Of a stretch of 64,000 bases of DNA, positions 42,916-50,001 are shown piece after piece (the stretch's first letter is position 1; each line of letters begins with the position of its first letter). The translations under genes and the position numbers were made by a program. The notes under the pieces are model-generated. The model was given only the letters and a program-made list of their open reading frames with translations, was not told the origin of the DNA and ran no database searches. Origin of the DNA: Marinococcus luteus (GTDB taxonomy: Bacteria; Bacillota; Bacilli; Bacillales; Marinococcaceae); NCBI RefSeq assembly GCF_900106595.1, contig NZ_FNNC01000007.1, positions 124,001 through 188,000 on the forward strand, written 5' to 3'.

Positions 42916-43002
42916 ATGATGAATTTGTATTCACTGGTGTATAAAGCCTTTTGTTCAATGCCAGGAACAAAAGCTTATTATACTGAAATGAGGAATGGGT
43001 AA
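42916..43002 (+). CDS. 28-codon leader peptide ORF upstream of fusB
   Basis: ATG at 42916 with AAGGGA 7 bases upstream opens 28 codons (MMNLYSLVYKAFCSMPGTKA, then YYTEMRNG). Its TAA stop at 43000-43002 directly abuts the fusB ATG at 43003, and the fusB binding site lies inside its last codons. The arrangement predicts that translation of this peptide controls translation of fusB. Staphylococcal fusB is also reported to have a translational-attenuation leader; the peptide sequence itself is not recognised. Confidence 0.6.
   Translation: MMNLYSLVYKAFCSMPGTKAYYTEMRNG
42948..42973 (+). promoter_or_regulatory. Hairpin within the fusB leader
   Basis: CTTTTGTTC (42948-42956) pairs perfectly with GAACAAAAG (42965-42973) across an 8-base loop. 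A second stem, CACCA (42911-42915) with TGGTG (42935-42939), encloses the leader start codon. Neither is followed by a T-tract, so these are not terminators but fit a translational switch. Confidence 0.5.
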
Positions 43003-43647
43003 ATGATTCAAATTGAACCATTTTTGCGCAATGATCAGTTTAATTTTATTAAAGAGCATGTATGGAAATTCGCTCATGCGCACGCTACAGTAAAAGATGC
43101 CGACGTAATTAGTGCATTAAAACACAGTGTTTTTGATCAAATTATTAACAGCTTTCATTCTATGAATGACGAGCAGGAAAAGCTGTTAGAAAAGGTTCTG
43201 TATGTAGAGGACAGCACTCAGGCAGAGCAGATTCTCGGTGAGTTGAAAATGTATGTTATTCCATTCCCGGCTGTCACCGCAGAACGGATTAAAAAGCTTT
43301 TTCCAAAGGCGAAAAAGCTGACAATTCCGCCGTTGGAAAAAGTGGACCTGAAAAATATATCCTATCTGGGCTGGAATGACATCCGGTCAGAACGAAAATA
43401 TATTATTACTACGGACCAAAGGAGATTGACGGGTGTGTTTGGAACATTTCGGAACACTCCCGGAAAAGGCATCTGTACGATATGCAACAAACAAGAAGAG
43501 ACAGGGCTTTTTATGGCAGTAATAAAGGCTGGAAAAGAAACATATACGAGCCGCGGCAACTATATCTGCCAGGACAGCGGCAGGTGCAATGAAAATATTA
43601 CGGATCTCCGGCAGCTTGAAACATTTATGTACCATCTGAAAAAGTGA
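43003..43647 (+). CDS. fusB: FusB/FusC family EF-G-binding protein (fusidic acid resistance type)
   Basis: A 214-residue protein of the FusB family, which binds elongation factor G and frees it from fusidic-acid-stalled ribosomes. The N-terminal helical bundle (about 1-80) is followed by the C-terminal FBP domain with its zinc site: CTICNKQ near residue 166 and YICQDSGRCN near residue 189. Chromosomal homologues in Bacillales are common and may act in normal ribosome clearance. A leader ORF directly precedes it. GAGG lies 9 bases upstream of the ATG, inside the leader. A strong terminator follows. Confidence 0.9.
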   Translation: MIQIEPFLRNDQFNFIKEHVWKFAHAHATVKDADVISALKHSVFDQIINSFHSMNDEQEKLLEKVLYVEDSTQAEQILGELKMYVIPFPAVTAERIKKLFPKAKKLTIPPLEKVDLKNISYLGWNDIRSERKYIITTDQRRLTGVFGTFRNTPGKGICTICNKQEETGLFMAVIKAGKETYTSRGNYICQDSGRCNENITDLRQLETFMYHLKK

Positions 43648-43655
43648 ATACTATA

Positions 43656-43688
43656 AAAGCCGGGGAAAGAAGCGTTTCCCCGGCTTTT
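43656..43688. terminator. Bidirectional terminator between fusB and the PlcR-like gene
   Basis: AAAAGCCGGGGAAA...TTTCCCCGGCTTTT, perfect 14-base stem. Confidence 0.9.
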
Positions 43689-43693
43689 ATGTA

Positions 43694-44593
43694 TTATTGC
43701 AGTGTATGCAGATGGATGGTCCCGTCTTTTTTATAATCGTCGATTTCCTGGCGGATGTGGTCTGCGAGACCGATTTGTTTCATCGTATCAAACATGGAAC
43801 ACGCCTGATTCCAATCCTGAAGAGCAGGTTCATCAAATCCTAGCACCAGAAGGTTTTGTCCTCTTTGATAAAGCAGTTCCCCTAAAACGTAGCTGTTCTG
43901 CAGATCAATGCAGCGGTCGATTCCCTTTGAACACCAGTCGATGGATTGCTGGTAAGCACCCTGATAGGTCAGCGCTTTGGTTAAAGTATATGTCAGCTTT
44001 AATTCAATGTATTTATTCTCGGGGTGCAACAGGCTCTGATGGTCCTGCAGAGCTTTTCGGCATATGTCCGCGGCTTTCCTGTATTCATGTTCAAGGTTGT
44101 AAATAATCGCCATGGCGTTTATGATTTCACCTTTACGTTCCGTATAAATCCCTTTGTGGTAAGCATCGAGGGCAGAAGAAGCCAGTTCCAGAGCCCGCTC
44201 CGGTTCGTTGTCCAGTTCATAAGCGCAAATAGCTTCATGCCAGAGCATATACTGCTCGTAATAGCCTATTTTGAAAATGGGATTGTCTTCCTCTCTGGAC
44301 AGCAGCTCCCGCATCGAAACGTAATCATGCTCGAACCGGCACGTTTCAAGCATACTGAATACAGAGCGGACGTAATCACTCCGGTCTGTTAACGCTTCTT
44401 CAAAAAAGTAATACATACTGGCTCCGAGCCGTTCAGCAATATAAAACATTGTGCTTGAATACGGAACGATGGTCCCCTTTTCAATCTTACTGATCTGCGC
44501 CTGGGTACAAATGTCTTTAGCGAGCTCTTTTTGTGTGTAGCCCCGGTATTTTCGCAGTTCCTGTATTTTATTTCCAACCCGTGAAAAGTCCAT
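43694..44593 (-). CDS. PlcR-like HTH/TPR transcriptional regulator (RNPP family)
   Basis: A 299-residue regulator. Residues about 6-60 are an XRE-type HTH (IQELRKYRGYTQKELAKDIC, then QAQISKIEKG). The rest is tetratricopeptide helices (for example PERALELASSALDAY, YRKAADICRKALQDH, YQQSIDWCSKGID). Length and layout match PlcR (285 residues), and segments such as ISKIEKG, TKALTYQGAYQQSI and GELLYQRGQNLLVLGF follow PlcR closely from memory. PlcR binds a re-imported pheromone in its TPR groove and then activates target promoters. The ATG at 44593 has GGGAGAG upstream. It is divergent from a gene for a short secreted peptide at 44768, its likely ligand. Confidence 0.85.
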   Translation of the reverse strand: MDFSRVGNKIQELRKYRGYTQKELAKDICTQAQISKIEKGTIVPYSSTMFYIAERLGASMYYFFEEALTDRSDYVRSVFSMLETCRFEHDYVSMRELLSREEDNPIFKIGYYEQYMLWHEAICAYELDNEPERALELASSALDAYHKGIYTERKGEIINAMAIIYNLEHEYRKAADICRKALQDHQSLLHPENKYIELKLTYTLTKALTYQGAYQQSIDWCSKGIDRCIDLQNSYVLGELLYQRGQNLLVLGFDEPALQDWNQACSMFDTMKQIGLADHIRQEIDDYKKDGTIHLHTLQ

Positions 44594-44724
44594 CAATATA
44601 GTTCTCTCCCTGTCTCTCAAATATTCCTATAATTATTTTACGGGAAGAAATCCAGAGAAAAAAGAGGAAAGTCTTAGGAAAATGATCGATTTTGGAGCCA
44701 GAAGCGGAAAACACTCTTTTTATA

Positions 44725-44746
44725 GTTCGAATATACTAAAACGAAC
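44725..44746 (+). promoter_or_regulatory. Candidate operator: GTTCG-N12-CGAAC overlapping the peptide-gene -10
   Basis: Inverted repeat GTTCG (44725-44729) and CGAAC (44742-44746) flank TATACT (44732-44737), the best -10 for the peptide gene; TATA and ATAT extend the arms imperfectly. There is no good -35, which fits activator dependence. This is not the known PlcR box (TATGNAWWWWTNCATA), but symmetry and position suggest the binding site of the neighbouring regulator. Confidence 0.45.
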
Positions 44747-44767
44747 ATATAGTAAAGAGGTGAAGAA

Positions 44768-44893
44768 ATGAAAAAGGCGGGTTTATGGTATGCTGCTTTT
44801 ATTGTAATAATGATGGCAACAGCTGCACCGGTTCAGCAGACAGCACCGGTGGCAGGTGAAATTATAACGAGGGACATCCCACACCAGTATTAA
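44768..44893 (+). CDS. PapR-like secreted signalling peptide precursor
   Basis: A 41-codon gene with AGAGGTGAAG before the ATG. The peptide has a secretion signal (KK, then a hydrophobic core through IVIMMATAA, possible AXA cleavage near residues 17-19), a short polar spacer and a C-terminus EIITRDIPHQY. PapR precursors of the Bacillus cereus group are 48 residues, begin MKK plus a hydrophobic core, and end DLPFEF or DLPFEY, the mature heptapeptide. The D-[IL]-P-x-[EQ]-[FY] end is shared. It lies divergent from the PlcR-like regulator and ends at a strong terminator. Export, trimming and Opp re-import are expected by analogy. Confidence 0.7.
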   Translation: MKKAGLWYAAFIVIMMATAAPVQQTAPVAGEIITRDIPHQY

Positions 44894-44895
44894 AA

Positions 44896-44942
44896 AACAA
44901 GCCGCGGACATCACTGATGCCTGCGGCTTGTTTCTTTATACT
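44896..44942. terminator. Bidirectional terminator
   Basis: AACAAGCCGC...GCGGCTTGTT, perfect 10-base stem, ending the peptide gene. The right part overlaps the last codons of ytoA, and the T-run on the minus strand can terminate that gene too. Confidence 0.85.
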
Positions 44943-45432
44943 GCCTGGCTTTTTCAACGTATTCGAGACGGATACGCTCCATGTCTTCCTTGTCCTCTTC
45001 GGTGAGGTCACGAACAACTTTGGCCGGACGTCCAAAGGCAAGCACGCCGGCAGGAATCGTTTTGCCGGGCGGGACCAGGCTGCCGGCACCGATGAACGCC
45101 CCTTCTCCGATCTCTGCGCCGTCAAGCACTGTAGATCCCATACCGATGAGCGCCTTTTTTCTTACAATGGCGGAATGAAGCATCACCTGATGACCGACAG
45201 TAACATCGTCTTCAATAATCAGAGGATGTTTCGGGCTTTGATGCAGCAGGCATTGGTCCTGCACGTTAACTCTGCTGCCAATTAGCGTCGGTGCGACGTC
45301 CCCGCGGATAACGGTGTGAAACCAGATGCTCGATTCTTCGCCGATGGTAACGTCGCCAGTGATGATCGTGAAATCCGCTAAAAAAACGGTGGAAGCAATG
45401 GAAGGGTACTGATTATTGTACGGATAGATCAT
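44911..45432 (-). CDS. ytoA: Gamma-carbonic-anhydrase/hexapeptide-repeat protein (YtoA-like)
   Basis: A 173-residue left-handed beta-helix protein with many hexapeptide repeats (TGDVTIGEESSIWF, IEDDVTVGHQVMLH, IGEGAFIGAGSLV). The GDV..TIG, RGDV and GH..MLH segments carry the three His-type metal sites of the gamma-CA fold; whether it has carbonic anhydrase activity is unknown. The ATG at 45432 has GGAAAG upstream; an in-frame extension to 45534 lacks a site. It is divergent from ytpA, as in the Bacillus ytoA-ytpAB neighbourhood. Confidence 0.85.
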   Translation of the reverse strand: MIYPYNNQYPSIASTVFLADFTIITGDVTIGEESSIWFHTVIRGDVAPTLIGSRVNVQDQCLLHQSPKHPLIIEDDVTVGHQVMLHSAIVRKKALIGMGSTVLDGAEIGEGAFIGAGSLVPPGKTIPAGVLAFGRPAKVVRDLTEEDKEDMERIRLEYVEKARQYKETSRRHQ

Positions 45433-45548
45433 AAAAAACCACACTTTCCGAAATTTATTCTGCATTTCTAATGCAAGTGTAGCAAAAATAATAGTAAAAT
45501 AAAGAAAGATATATTTCCTAGTGTGCTGGACCAAGGGAAAAGGGGGCG

Positions 45549-46331
45549 ATGATATTGGAAAAAAGATTAGTAGACCGCCCGCGTGGAGTTGTTGTGCTGG
45601 TTCATGGATCAGGAGAACACTACCGGAGATATGAATGGCTGATCCATGTATTGAAGCGCCAGCATCTGCATGTGATAACCGGAGATTTGCCGGGACACGG
45701 GGAGACTGACGGGCGAAGAGGACATATAGACAGCTTCCGTGAATACACAGACACCGTATATGAATGGTACAGAGAAGCAGCTTCCTTTAAGCTGCCTATT
45801 TTTATGCTTGGGCACAGCATGGGAGGATTAATTGTCATCCGGGCGGTGTCCGAGCGGTACATGCCGGTGAAAGGTATTATTTTATCCTCTCCGGCACTCG
45901 GATTATACGAATATCCAAACAGGATCCGGGAGCTCTCCGGCAGGCTGGCGCACCGTCTTGTGCCTGGCAAGTCACTCCGGACCGGAATCCAGGCCCAGTA
46001 TCTAACAAGAAATCCGGAAATAAGAGCAGATTACCAAAAGGATGAACTGGTGAATGATACGGTAACAGTCCGCTGGTACCAGGAAATGATCCGGGCGATG
46101 CGGATCAGTCTGGCGCAGCCGGAAAGCTTTCCAGACACACCGCTTCTGGTTATGCAGGCCGGAGAGGATTATATTGTTGATAAAGAAGCGACTGTTCGTT
46201 GGTTCAACCGGCTGCATACATCTGAAAGAACAATTAAAATTTGGAATAACCTTTACCATGAAATATTAAACGAGCCGGAGCAGGAACGAGTAGTAAGATA
46301 TATCATTCACTTTATGAACCAGCATTCCTAA
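45549..46331 (+). CDS. ytpA: Alpha/beta hydrolase (YtpA-like lysophospholipase/monoacylglycerol lipase)
   Basis: A 260-residue hydrolase of the S33/monoglyceride-lipase type. VLVHGSGEHYRRYEWL is the oxyanion region, FMLGHSMGGLIVIRA holds the nucleophile Ser, and Asp and His are near QAGEDYIVDK and NNLYHEIL. In Bacillus subtilis YtpA forms the phospholipid antibiotic bacilysocin. A TTG at 45555 (AGGGGG 8 bases upstream) may be the real start instead of the ATG at 45549. Followed 32 bases later by ytpB. Confidence 0.88.
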   Translation: MILEKRLVDRPRGVVVLVHGSGEHYRRYEWLIHVLKRQHLHVITGDLPGHGETDGRRGHIDSFREYTDTVYEWYREAASFKLPIFMLGHSMGGLIVIRAVSERYMPVKGIILSSPALGLYEYPNRIRELSGRLAHRLVPGKSLRTGIQAQYLTRNPEIRADYQKDELVNDTVTVRWYQEMIRAMRISLAQPESFPDTPLLVMQAGEDYIVDKEATVRWFNRLHTSERTIKIWNNLYHEILNEPEQERVVRYIIHFMNQHS

Positions 46332-46363
46332 TATGAATCAGCCAATCAAGGAGGCCTTTTGAA

Positions 46364-47422
46364 ATGTCAGCACCAACGTCTATACCAGCTATTATGTATT
46401 ACGGGGTAAAGCAGACCCTGCCGGCTGCCCGCCAGTACTTAAGTGAATGGAAGCAGAAGGCAGAACAGATTCCGGATGATCTTTACCGCCAGGCAGCACT
46501 CGAAGCAATTGATGAAAAAACCTTTCATTACGAAGGGGGATCGCTATATGCATTGATTGCTCCTGAACATATCCGGAGCGAGTTACTGCGTTTTATTGTA
46601 GCCTATCAAAATATCAGCGATTATTTGGATAGTATCTGTGACATGAGCCAGGAGGAGGGCGTAACTTTTTATCGTGATATTCATGAAGCCTTAAAGCACG
46701 CCCTGGACCCTGCGGCCAGTCAGCAGGATTACCTTAAAAAGAAAAAAGGGGACGGGGACGGCGGCTTCTTAGCAGATTTGGTTGAAACCTGCCAGTCCGC
46801 TCTGCAGAGCTTTCCGGGCTTTTCTGGTGCCCAGCCGTTTATGGAACAGCTGTCCATGTATTACAGGGAGATGCAGATATACAAGCACATTGATGTCAAT
46901 GAGCGTGAAGCAAAGCTGATTGAGCTTTATGAGCACTTTAAAGACCGGATTCCGCCGATGACCTGGTATGAATTTTGTGCTGCTTCCGGGTCGACACTCG
47001 GTATTTATGCCCTGGCCGGCTACGCTGCCCGTTCGCCGCTTGCAGAGCTTCAGGCGCAGTCGATTAAAGAAGCCCATTTTCCTTATGTACAGGGAATGCA
47101 TATTCTGCTTGATTACTTTATTGATCAGGAAGAGGATGTGGAGCAGGGTTCTCTGAATTTCACCGAAAAATATGCGTCTGCCGGCCATATGATGTCGCGG
47201 CTGGAATTTTTCAAGTCCGAGGCAGACAAAAAGGTGGCTAAGCTGCCAGAAGCCGGTTTTCATAAACAATTAAACAAAGGTCTTCTCTCTATCTATTTGT
47301 CCGACGAAAAAGTACAGGCAAATGAAAAAATGAAGCAGCAGGCAAAGCATCTGCTCCGCTTTGGCGGTATTACCTCGCTTATTTACTATTGGAATTCGTG
47401 GATGTACCGGAAAAAAATATAA
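46364..47422 (+). CDS. ytpB: Tetraprenyl-beta-curcumene synthase (YtpB/DUF2600)
   Basis: A 352-residue protein of the YtpB family, which cyclises a C35 isoprenyl diphosphate to tetraprenyl-beta-curcumene, the first step to sesquarterpenes that stabilise spore and cell membranes. The Asp-rich region YQNISDYLDSICDMS stands for the metal-binding motif; WYEFCAASGSTLGIYAL is another conserved part. AAGGAGG precedes the ATG. Operon with ytpA. A terminator follows. Confidence 0.92.
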   Translation: MSAPTSIPAIMYYGVKQTLPAARQYLSEWKQKAEQIPDDLYRQAALEAIDEKTFHYEGGSLYALIAPEHIRSELLRFIVAYQNISDYLDSICDMSQEEGVTFYRDIHEALKHALDPAASQQDYLKKKKGDGDGGFLADLVETCQSALQSFPGFSGAQPFMEQLSMYYREMQIYKHIDVNEREAKLIELYEHFKDRIPPMTWYEFCAASGSTLGIYALAGYAARSPLAELQAQSIKEAHFPYVQGMHILLDYFIDQEEDVEQGSLNFTEKYASAGHMMSRLEFFKSEADKKVAKLPEAGFHKQLNKGLLSIYLSDEKVQANEKMKQQAKHLLRFGGITSLIYYWNSWMYRKKI

Positions 47423-47424
47423 AA

Positions 47425-47466
47425 AAAGAACCGCCTCTTCCGAAAAAGAAAAGGCGGTTCTTTTTT
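47425..47466. terminator. Bidirectional terminator
   Basis: AAAGAACCGCCTCTT...AAGGCGGTTCTTT between convergent ytpB and ytiB genes. Confidence 0.85.
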
Positions 47467-48028
47467 ACATATCAGCCGTATCAAGCGACGTCAGTTCTCC
47501 GGTCTCCGGGGAAATAACAAGGCCGTGCACTGGAGTACCGGGCGGAAGAAGCGGGTGGTTTCTCATAACCTGGACCGATTGATGCACATTGTCTTCCACA
47601 TCCGAAAACCCGCGCAGCCATTCGTGTACTGAGACTCCTTCAGCATGCATCACTGCTTCTGCATCGGATGAAACTCCGCGGTCATACGCTTTTTCAAGCA
47701 CCTGGCCGGCCTGAAGACCGGTCATGCCGCATCCGTAATGACCGACAATCAGTACTTCTTCTGCTTTTAATTCATACAAAGCAACCAGAATACTGCGGGT
47801 AATACTATCATACGGATCCGTAATCATGGCCCCGGCGTTACGGATCAGCTTTGCATCTCCATTCTGGATGCCCATGGCTTTAGGGAGCAGTTCAATGAGC
47901 CGGGTATCCATGCACGTTAAAACGACGATACGCTTATTTGGAAATTTATCCGTTTGAAAAGCTTCATATTCTTTGTTTTGAACAAACTGCTGATTGTGCT
48001 CCAAAATAGATTTCACCACTTCTGACAT
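47465..48028 (-). CDS. ytiB: Beta-class carbonic anhydrase (YtiB-like)
   Basis: A 187-residue enzyme with zinc ligands Cys in VVLTCMDTRL and His/Cys in VGHYGCGMTG; Asp-Arg of the catalytic dyad is in MDTR. It hydrates CO2 to bicarbonate. Bacillus YtiB is the named homologue. It is transcribed with ytqB and ytqA upstream (six bases between ytqB stop and its start). GGATGATAA-type weak binding site. Confidence 0.92.
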   Translation of the reverse strand: MSEVVKSILEHNQQFVQNKEYEAFQTDKFPNKRIVVLTCMDTRLIELLPKAMGIQNGDAKLIRNAGAMITDPYDSITRSILVALYELKAEEVLIVGHYGCGMTGLQAGQVLEKAYDRGVSSDAEAVMHAEGVSVHEWLRGFSDVEDNVHQSVQVMRNHPLLPPGTPVHGLVISPETGELTSLDTADM

Positions 48029-48034
48029 GATTTA

Positions 48035-48670
48035 TCATCCCTTCGTAGATATATGTGAATAAGCTTGAACTAAATTGGATAAGTGAGGAGATTCTTCTCC
48101 TGTTTTTTCAAAGGTTAACACATAAGGGGGCGCTTTTTCCTGAAACTCCAGGCTGTACCGCAGCACCCGCACTTCCTGTTCCGAAAGTTCAGCAGCAAGG
48201 TTCTCAACGGCTGTACGTTCTGCATTTCCTCCCGGGTGGCCGTGGTAAATGACAACGATGACCGGAACGCCCGGCGGGAACGTATGAAGATATGAAAGAA
48301 CCGCTGCAGTTGTAGAAGAAGCAGACGTCACAATCTGTTTGTCGCTCCCCGGCAGATAGCCGAGGTTAAAAACGGCTGCCCGGACGCTGGTTCTTTCCGC
48401 TTCAGTGAGCACAGACACTGCATAGTCATGACTGCAGTGGTGCAGCGTGACGTGTGGCTCCAGGCTTTCCTTTTTTAATCGTGCATATGTAGCCTGGATG
48501 GCTTCGCTTTGAATGTCAAAGGCATGCACATGCCCGGCAGGAGAGACTGCCTCTGCCAGAAAGACGGTATCCCCGCCATTTCCGCAAGTGGCATCAATCA
48601 CGGTGTCGCCGGGACGAATATTCTGTGCAATCATCCAATGGGCGAAAGCCACGGCTTTCGGCAGAGTCAT
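48035..48670 (-). CDS. ytqB: SAM-dependent methyltransferase (YtqB-like)
   Basis: A 211-residue Rossmann methyltransferase with SAM motif I DATCGNGGDTVFLAE and acidic residue of motif II in VHAFDIQSEAI; the NLGYLPG segment is the putative catalytic NxxY/P motif. The family (rRNA_methylase/YtqB) was recently linked to tRNA or rRNA modification, exact target uncertain. Its ATG overlaps the ytqA stop by four bases (ATGA), so translation is coupled. Confidence 0.88.
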   Translation of the reverse strand: MTLPKAVAFAHWMIAQNIRPGDTVIDATCGNGGDTVFLAEAVSPAGHVHAFDIQSEAIQATYARLKKESLEPHVTLHHCSHDYAVSVLTEAERTSVRAAVFNLGYLPGSDKQIVTSASSTTAAVLSYLHTFPPGVPVIVVIYHGHPGGNAERTAVENLAAELSEQEVRVLRYSLEFQEKAPPYVLTFEKTGEESPHLSNLVQAYSHISTKG

Positions 48671-49635
48671 AAAGCTGCCGGGGCAGGCTGATAATATTTT
48701 CCCTGCCAGCTGTGTCTGCGAACCTGTTCTTTATGAATTTCATTTAGTACTTCGAACTTGTTCACGCTCCACATCGGACCGATAAGAAGCTCGGTCGGCC
48801 CGTCCCCGGTAATGCGGTGAATGAGCATGTCGGGCGGCAGAATTTCGAGCTGATCCACTACAAGACTGACGTACTCATCGCGGCCGAGAAACTCCACCAT
48901 TCCTTTTTCATACTGCTTTACCATCGGTGTCTTTTTCAACAGGTGAAGCAGGTGGATTTTAATACCCTGGACGTCAAGATCAGCTACAGCCTGGGCAGTT
49001 TCCATCATCATTTGATGGTCCTCCTGTGGAAGGCCGTTAATGATATGGGAACACACGCGGATGTTATGCTTTCTGAGCTTGTCCACGCCTTCTTTATAGC
49101 ATTCAAAGTCGTGCGCCCGGTTGATCGTTTCAGCAGTCGTTTCATGCACCGTCTGCAGCCCGAGCTCGACCCACAGGTAGGTGCGTTCATTCAGCTCGGC
49201 AAGGTATTCGACTACGTCGTCCGGGAGGCAGTCCGGACGCGTCGCAATGGAAAGGCCGACGACGTTATCCTGGGCGAGTACTGCTTCGTACATTTCCCGC
49301 AGTTCTTCCACGGGGGCGTAAGTATTGCTGAATGCCTGAAAATAACCAATGTACTTTCCGTTTTTCCATTTCTTGTGCATGCGGTCTTTAATTTCATGGA
49401 ACTGGGTAACCACATCGTCGGCCCGGTTGCCGGCAAAATCTCCGGAGCCTGCTGCAGAGCAGAACGTGCAGCCGCCGTGGGCGACGTTCCCGTCACGGTT
49501 CGGACAGTCAAATCCACCATCCAACGGAACTTTAAAGATTTTATGACCGAATGATTCCTTTAAATGATGATTCCATGTATGATACCGCTTCTCTCCCCAG
49601 ACAAGCGGCTGTTCGTTAGATAATTCCGAGCTCAT
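48667..49635 (-). CDS. ytqA: Radical SAM protein, TIGR01212 family (YtqA-like)
   Basis: A 322-residue radical SAM enzyme. The cluster cysteines are in DCPNRDGNVAHGGCTFCSAA, an expanded spacing typical of the Elp3-like TIGR01212/YhcC family. Further SAM-binding parts are LSIATRPDCLPDDVVEYL and WVELGLQTVHETTAETINR. Substrate unknown. It is first in the ytqA-ytqB-ytiB minus-strand operon. GGAGAGG precedes the ATG. Confidence 0.9.
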   Translation of the reverse strand: MSSELSNEQPLVWGEKRYHTWNHHLKESFGHKIFKVPLDGGFDCPNRDGNVAHGGCTFCSAAGSGDFAGNRADDVVTQFHEIKDRMHKKWKNGKYIGYFQAFSNTYAPVEELREMYEAVLAQDNVVGLSIATRPDCLPDDVVEYLAELNERTYLWVELGLQTVHETTAETINRAHDFECYKEGVDKLRKHNIRVCSHIINGLPQEDHQMMMETAQAVADLDVQGIKIHLLHLLKKTPMVKQYEKGMVEFLGRDEYVSLVVDQLEILPPDMLIHRITGDGPTELLIGPMWSVNKFEVLNEIHKEQVRRHSWQGKYYQPAPAAL

Positions 49636-49736
49636 GAAGAGCCTCTCCTTCCATCGTGCATAAAATATTCTTTCTCATTTTAGCATGTTTTGTCTGTATT
49701 CCCAAAGCGCAAAGGAAAAGAACCACGGAGAAAGGC

Positions 49737-49765
49737 TTGACAGCAGGGGGATAAATTCATAAAAT
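49737..49765 (+). promoter_or_regulatory. Sigma-A promoter for leuS
   Basis: TTGACA (49737-49742, perfect) and TAAAAT (49760-49765) with a 17-base spacer. Transcription would start near 49772, giving a leader of about 230 bases. Confidence 0.8.
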
Positions 49766-49771
49766 ATCAAG

Positions 49772-50001
49772 TATTGAATATCGGCGTACTTTGTTTATCG
49801 TTATGCACCCAGCAGACGCTTGACGAAAACGGGTGAGCGAAGCGTCAGAGTCGGAAACGCACTTGAGTGGCGTGTGCGCGTCCCGCCGTTTGTTTCGTGG
49901 AATTTAAGCCTCTCGTCCCTGCTTTCCAGCTGGGAGAGAGGCTTTTTTTACAGATAAAATCAGCAAAGATGCTCCAACTATTTAAAGGAGGAACGACAAT
50001 C
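49772..50001 (+). promoter_or_regulatory. Structured leader of leuS with overlapping stems and an attenuator
   Basis: A 230-base leader. CACCC (49806-49810) can pair with GGGTG (49831-49835), and GACGCTT (49815-49821) with AAGCGTC (49840-49846); the two stems interleave, so they form either a pseudoknot or mutually exclusive hairpins. CGCAC/GTGCG pairing follows near 49858-49878. A terminator (49906-49949) precedes the ribosome binding site. Leucyl-tRNA synthetase leaders in Bacilli usually carry a T-box, but the core AGGGTGGNACCGCG is not found; the nearest stretch is GAGTGGCGTGTGCGCG at 49865-49880. Confidence 0.55.
49906..49949 (+). terminator. Attenuator terminator in the leuS leader
   Basis: AAGCCTCTC(G)TCCC...GGGAGAGAGGCTT, about 13 base pairs, followed by five or more T residues, 52 bases before the leuS start. 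Confidence 0.85.

Noticed and set aside
44684-44771. 29-codon frame starting with ATGATCGAT ahead of the PapR-like gene
   Set aside because: It spans the -10 and the palindrome, so it would lie upstream of the likely transcription start; treated as chance.
48817-49554. 245-codon plus-strand frame opposite ytqA
   Set aside because: Antisense to the radical SAM gene, whose cysteine motif and family match are clear; no binding site and no family match.
49865-49880. Canonical T-box core in the leuS leader
   Set aside because: GAGTGGCGTGTGCGCG has four extra bases and lacks NACC; recorded only as the nearest similar stretch.
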